The notes beneath the pieces are model-generated. The model was not told the DNA's origin, did no database searches, and saw only the letters and a program-made list of their open reading frames with translations. Positions 4,348 through 6,349 of a stretch of 6,349 nt of DNA are shown here, piece after piece. Positions within the stretch are counted from its first letter, which is position 1; each line of letters opens with the position of its first letter. The DNA is from Streptosporangiaceae bacterium (GTDB lineage: Bacteria; Actinomycetota; Actinomycetes; Streptosporangiales; Streptosporangiaceae), in assembly GCA_025934635.1 (NCBI GenBank), contig JAICWX010000426.1, positions 1 through 6,349 on the forward strand, in the 5' to 3' direction. The position numbers and the translations under genes are program-made.

Positions 4348-6349
4348 GTGGCCAGGTCCGCTGCGAGGCATGAGAGCACTGGCGACCCGGACGGCATCGG
4401 CGCCCCGCCCGGCGGGGAGGGCCGGGAGTTGCTGGCGCCGTTGCTGCCGGGCGGGGAGCCGGTCGAGCAGTTGCTGCGGCGGGCGCAGTTCTTCGTGCCG
4501 GGGGGCACGCCGAGCGCCGATTTCCGGGAGGTGCACCGGGCTGGCGGGCGGGGCGCGGAGGAGTTCTATCACGAGCGGTGGCGGCATGACAAGGTGGTCC
4601 GTTCGACGCACGGGGTGAACTGCACGGGGTCGTGCTCGTGGAAGGTGTATGTCAAGGACGGGATCATCACGTGGGAGACGCAGCAGACTGACTATCCGTC
4701 CACGGGCCCGGACTCGCCGGAGTACGAGCCGCGGGGCTGCCCGCGCGGGGCGTCGTTCTCCTGGTACACCTACTCCCCCTCGCGGGTGCGCTACCCGTAC
4801 GTGCGCGGCGAGCTGCTGGAGATCTGGCGCGAGGCCCGGGGCCGGCTGGGTGACCCGGTGGCCGCGTGGGCGGAGATCACCGCGGATCCGCAGCGCACGG
4901 CGCGGTACAAGCAAGCCAGGGGGATGGGCGGCCTGGTCCGGTCGGACTGGCCGGAGGTCAGCGAGCTGATCGCGGCCGCGCACGTGCACACGATCCGCGA
5001 GTACGGGCCGGACCGGGTCGCCGGCTTCTCGCCGATCCCGGCGATGTCGCAGGTCTCCTACGCGGCGGGTACCCGGTTCCTGTCGATGATCGGCGGGACG
5101 ATCCTGTCGTTTTACGACTGGTACGCGGACATGCCGATCGCCTCGCCCCAGGTTTTCGGCGACCAGACCGACGTGCCGGAGTCGGCCGACTGGTGGAACT
5201 CCTCGTACCTGATGATCTGGGGTACGAACCTGCCGATCACCCGGACCCCGGACGCGCATTTCATGACCGAGGCGCGCTACCGGGGCCAGAAGGTGGTGGT
5301 GGTCTCCCCCGACTACTCCGATCACACCAAGTTCGCCGACGACTGGCTGGCCGCCGCCCCGGGGACCGACGGCGCGCTCGGGATGGCGATGGGTCACGTG
5401 ATCCTCACCGAGTTCTTCCGGGACCGGCAGGTGCCGTACTTCACCGGCTACGCGAAGACCTACACCGACCTGCCGTTCCTGGTCACCCTGCGCGAGCGCG
5501 AGGACGGCTACGTTCCTGACCGGTTTCTCACCGCCGCTGATCTCGGCCAGGCCGGCGAGGCCGCCGCCTCCCAGACCGTGCTCCTCGACTCGGCGACCCG
5601 CGAGCCGTTCCTGCCGAACGGCACCCTCGCCGCGCACTTCTCCGACACCGGCCAGGGCCGGTGGAACCTCGACCTCGGCGGGCGCGATCCCGTCCTCACG
5701 CTCTACGGCATGCACGAGGACGCGGTGGCGGTGGACCTGCCCCGCTTCGACGTGGGCGAGACCGAGGGCGGCGGCGTCATCCGCCGCGGCGTGCCCGTCA
5801 TCAGTGTCGGCGGGAGGCTGGTCACCACCGTCTTTGACCTGCTGATGGCCCAGTACGCGGTGGGCCGCGACGGGCTGCCCGGGCAGTGGCCCGCCGGCTA
5901 CGACGACCCGCAGCCCTACACCCCCGCGTGGCAGGAGGCGATCACCTCGGTGCCCGCGGCCGCCGCGGCCCGGGTGGCCAGGGAGTTCGCCCGCAACGCC
6001 GAGCTGTCGCGGGGCCGCTCGATGATCGCGATGGGCGCGGGCACCAACCACTGGTACCACTCCGACCAGATCTACCGCACGTTCTTCACCCTCACCATGC
6101 TGTGCGGCTGCCAGGGCGTGAACGGCGGCGGCTGGGCGCACTACGTCGGCCAGGAGAAGGTCCGCCCGCTCACCGGCTTCCAGACCCTGGCGTTCGGGCT
6201 GGACTGGCAGCGCCCGACCCGGCACATGACCGGCACGTCCTTTTTCTACCTGCACTCCGATCAGTGGCGGTATGAGAGCTTCGGCGCCGGCGAGCTGGCC
6301 AGCCCGCTCGGCCGCGGCCTGTTCGCCGGCCGCACCTTCGCCGACTGCC
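4348..6349 (+). CDS. narG: Respiratory nitrate reductase alpha subunit NarG (N-terminal 667 codons, partial)
   Basis: This is the catalytic Mo-bisMGD subunit of membrane-bound NarGHI. It reduces nitrate to nitrite with quinol electrons passed through the NarI haems and NarH iron-sulfur clusters, on the cytoplasmic side of the membrane. The window shows 667 of the roughly 1,250 residues usual for the family. From GTG 4348, the FS0 [4Fe-4S] ligands are all present: His88, Cys92 and Cys96 in HGVNCTGSC, and Cys131 in CPRGASFSWY, with spacing as in E. coli NarG. Asp257 in SFYDWYADMP matches the molybdenum-ligand aspartate (Asp222 in E. coli). Further family segments are TDVPESADWWNSSY, TRTPDAHFMTEARY, TPAWQEAITSVP, GAGTNHWYHSDQ, NGGGWAHYVGQEK and LDWQRPTRHMTGTS. 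No frame break or missing active-site residue is seen. A GGAG seven bases upstream supports GTG 4348; ATG 4312 or ATG 4267 would lengthen the protein by 12 or 27 residues. narH, narJ and narI are expected downstream, outside the window. Confidence 0.97.
   Translation, partial: MARSAARHESTGDPDGIGAPPGGEGRELLAPLLPGGEPVEQLLRRAQFFVPGGTPSADFREVHRAGGRGAEEFYHERWRHDKVVRSTHGVNCTGSCSWKVYVKDGIITWETQQTDYPSTGPDSPEYEPRGCPRGASFSWYTYSPSRVRYPYVRGELLEIWREARGRLGDPVAAWAEITADPQRTARYKQARGMGGLVRSDWPEVSELIAAAHVHTIREYGPDRVAGFSPIPAMSQVSYAAGTRFLSMIGGTILSFYDWYADMPIASPQVFGDQTDVPESADWWNSSYLMIWGTNLPITRTPDAHFMTEARYRGQKVVVVSPDYSDHTKFADDWLAAAPGTDGALGMAMGHVILTEFFRDRQVPYFTGYAKTYTDLPFLVTLREREDGYVPDRFLTAADLGQAGEAAASQTVLLDSATREPFLPNGTLAAHFSDTGQGRWNLDLGGRDPVLTLYGMHEDAVAVDLPRFDVGETEGGGVIRRGVPVISVGGRLVTTVFDLLMAQYAVGRDGLPGQWPAGYDDPQPYTPAWQEAITSVPAAAAARVAREFARNAELSRGRSMIAMGAGTNHWYHSDQIYRTFFTLTMLCGCQGVNGGGWAHYVGQEKVRPLTGFQTLAFGLDWQRPTRHMTGTSFFYLHSDQWRYESFGAGELASPLGRGLFAGRTFADC

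Noticed and set aside
4345..6255. Long open frame (636 codons) on the minus strand opposite narG
   Set aside because: narG is certain from its active-site and iron-sulfur motifs. The antisense product is His/Arg/Val/Pro-rich with no recognisable family, so it is a shadow frame.
1..6349. CRISPR array, insertion sequence, tRNA/rRNA or attachment site
   Set aside because: No regularly spaced repeats, transposase-like protein, terminal inverted repeats with target duplication, or RNA gene signatures were found on reading both strands.

Overview
The window is very GC-rich with strong G/C preference at third codon positions. It carries a large BTAD/TPR regulator of the SARP type and a respiratory nitrate reductase, so the source is almost certainly a high-GC actinobacterium (Actinomycetota). 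The genus cannot be told from this sequence. All genes that can be supported read on the + strand.

Layout. Bases 1-41 are probably the last codons of an upstream gene. Bases 44-472 hold a short reading frame that looks like a collapsed remnant of a DUF6544/DUF6920-type protein with its middle missing. A short AT-rich leader (about 355-400) with promoter-like sequence follows. Then comes an approximately 827-residue transcriptional regulator, best started at the TTG at 453, with a winged helix, a bacterial transcriptional activation domain and a long helical/TPR region. The ATPase core usually found between the last two appears to be absent. Bases 2937-3147 contain a hairpin that may end the regulator transcript, plus a minus-strand stretch that reads like a fragment of an unidentified protein. 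Next is a TDT/SLAC1-type membrane transporter that seems to have lost its last membrane helix. A 255-base gap follows, with a GAAAC-n6-GAAAC direct repeat resembling a GlnR/OmpR-family box. Last is the first half (667 codons) of narG, the catalytic subunit of membrane-bound nitrate reductase, which runs off the right edge.

How the parts work together. narG is the only gene whose biochemical role is certain: quinol-linked nitrate reduction at the inner face of the membrane, together with NarH, NarJ and NarI, which are expected just beyond the window. The TDT transporter belongs to an anion channel/carrier superfamily and lies directly upstream, so a role in nitrate or nitrite movement is possible but unproven, and its truncated end makes function doubtful. 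The regulator has no visible link to either.

Overall this looks like a junction zone: one intact respiratory operon start and one intact large regulator, separated by genes and fragments in decay. I see no CRISPR array, tRNA, rRNA, insertion sequence or clearly new system. The most unusual items are the ATPase-less regulator, the hidden minus-strand fragment and the direct repeat upstream of narG.
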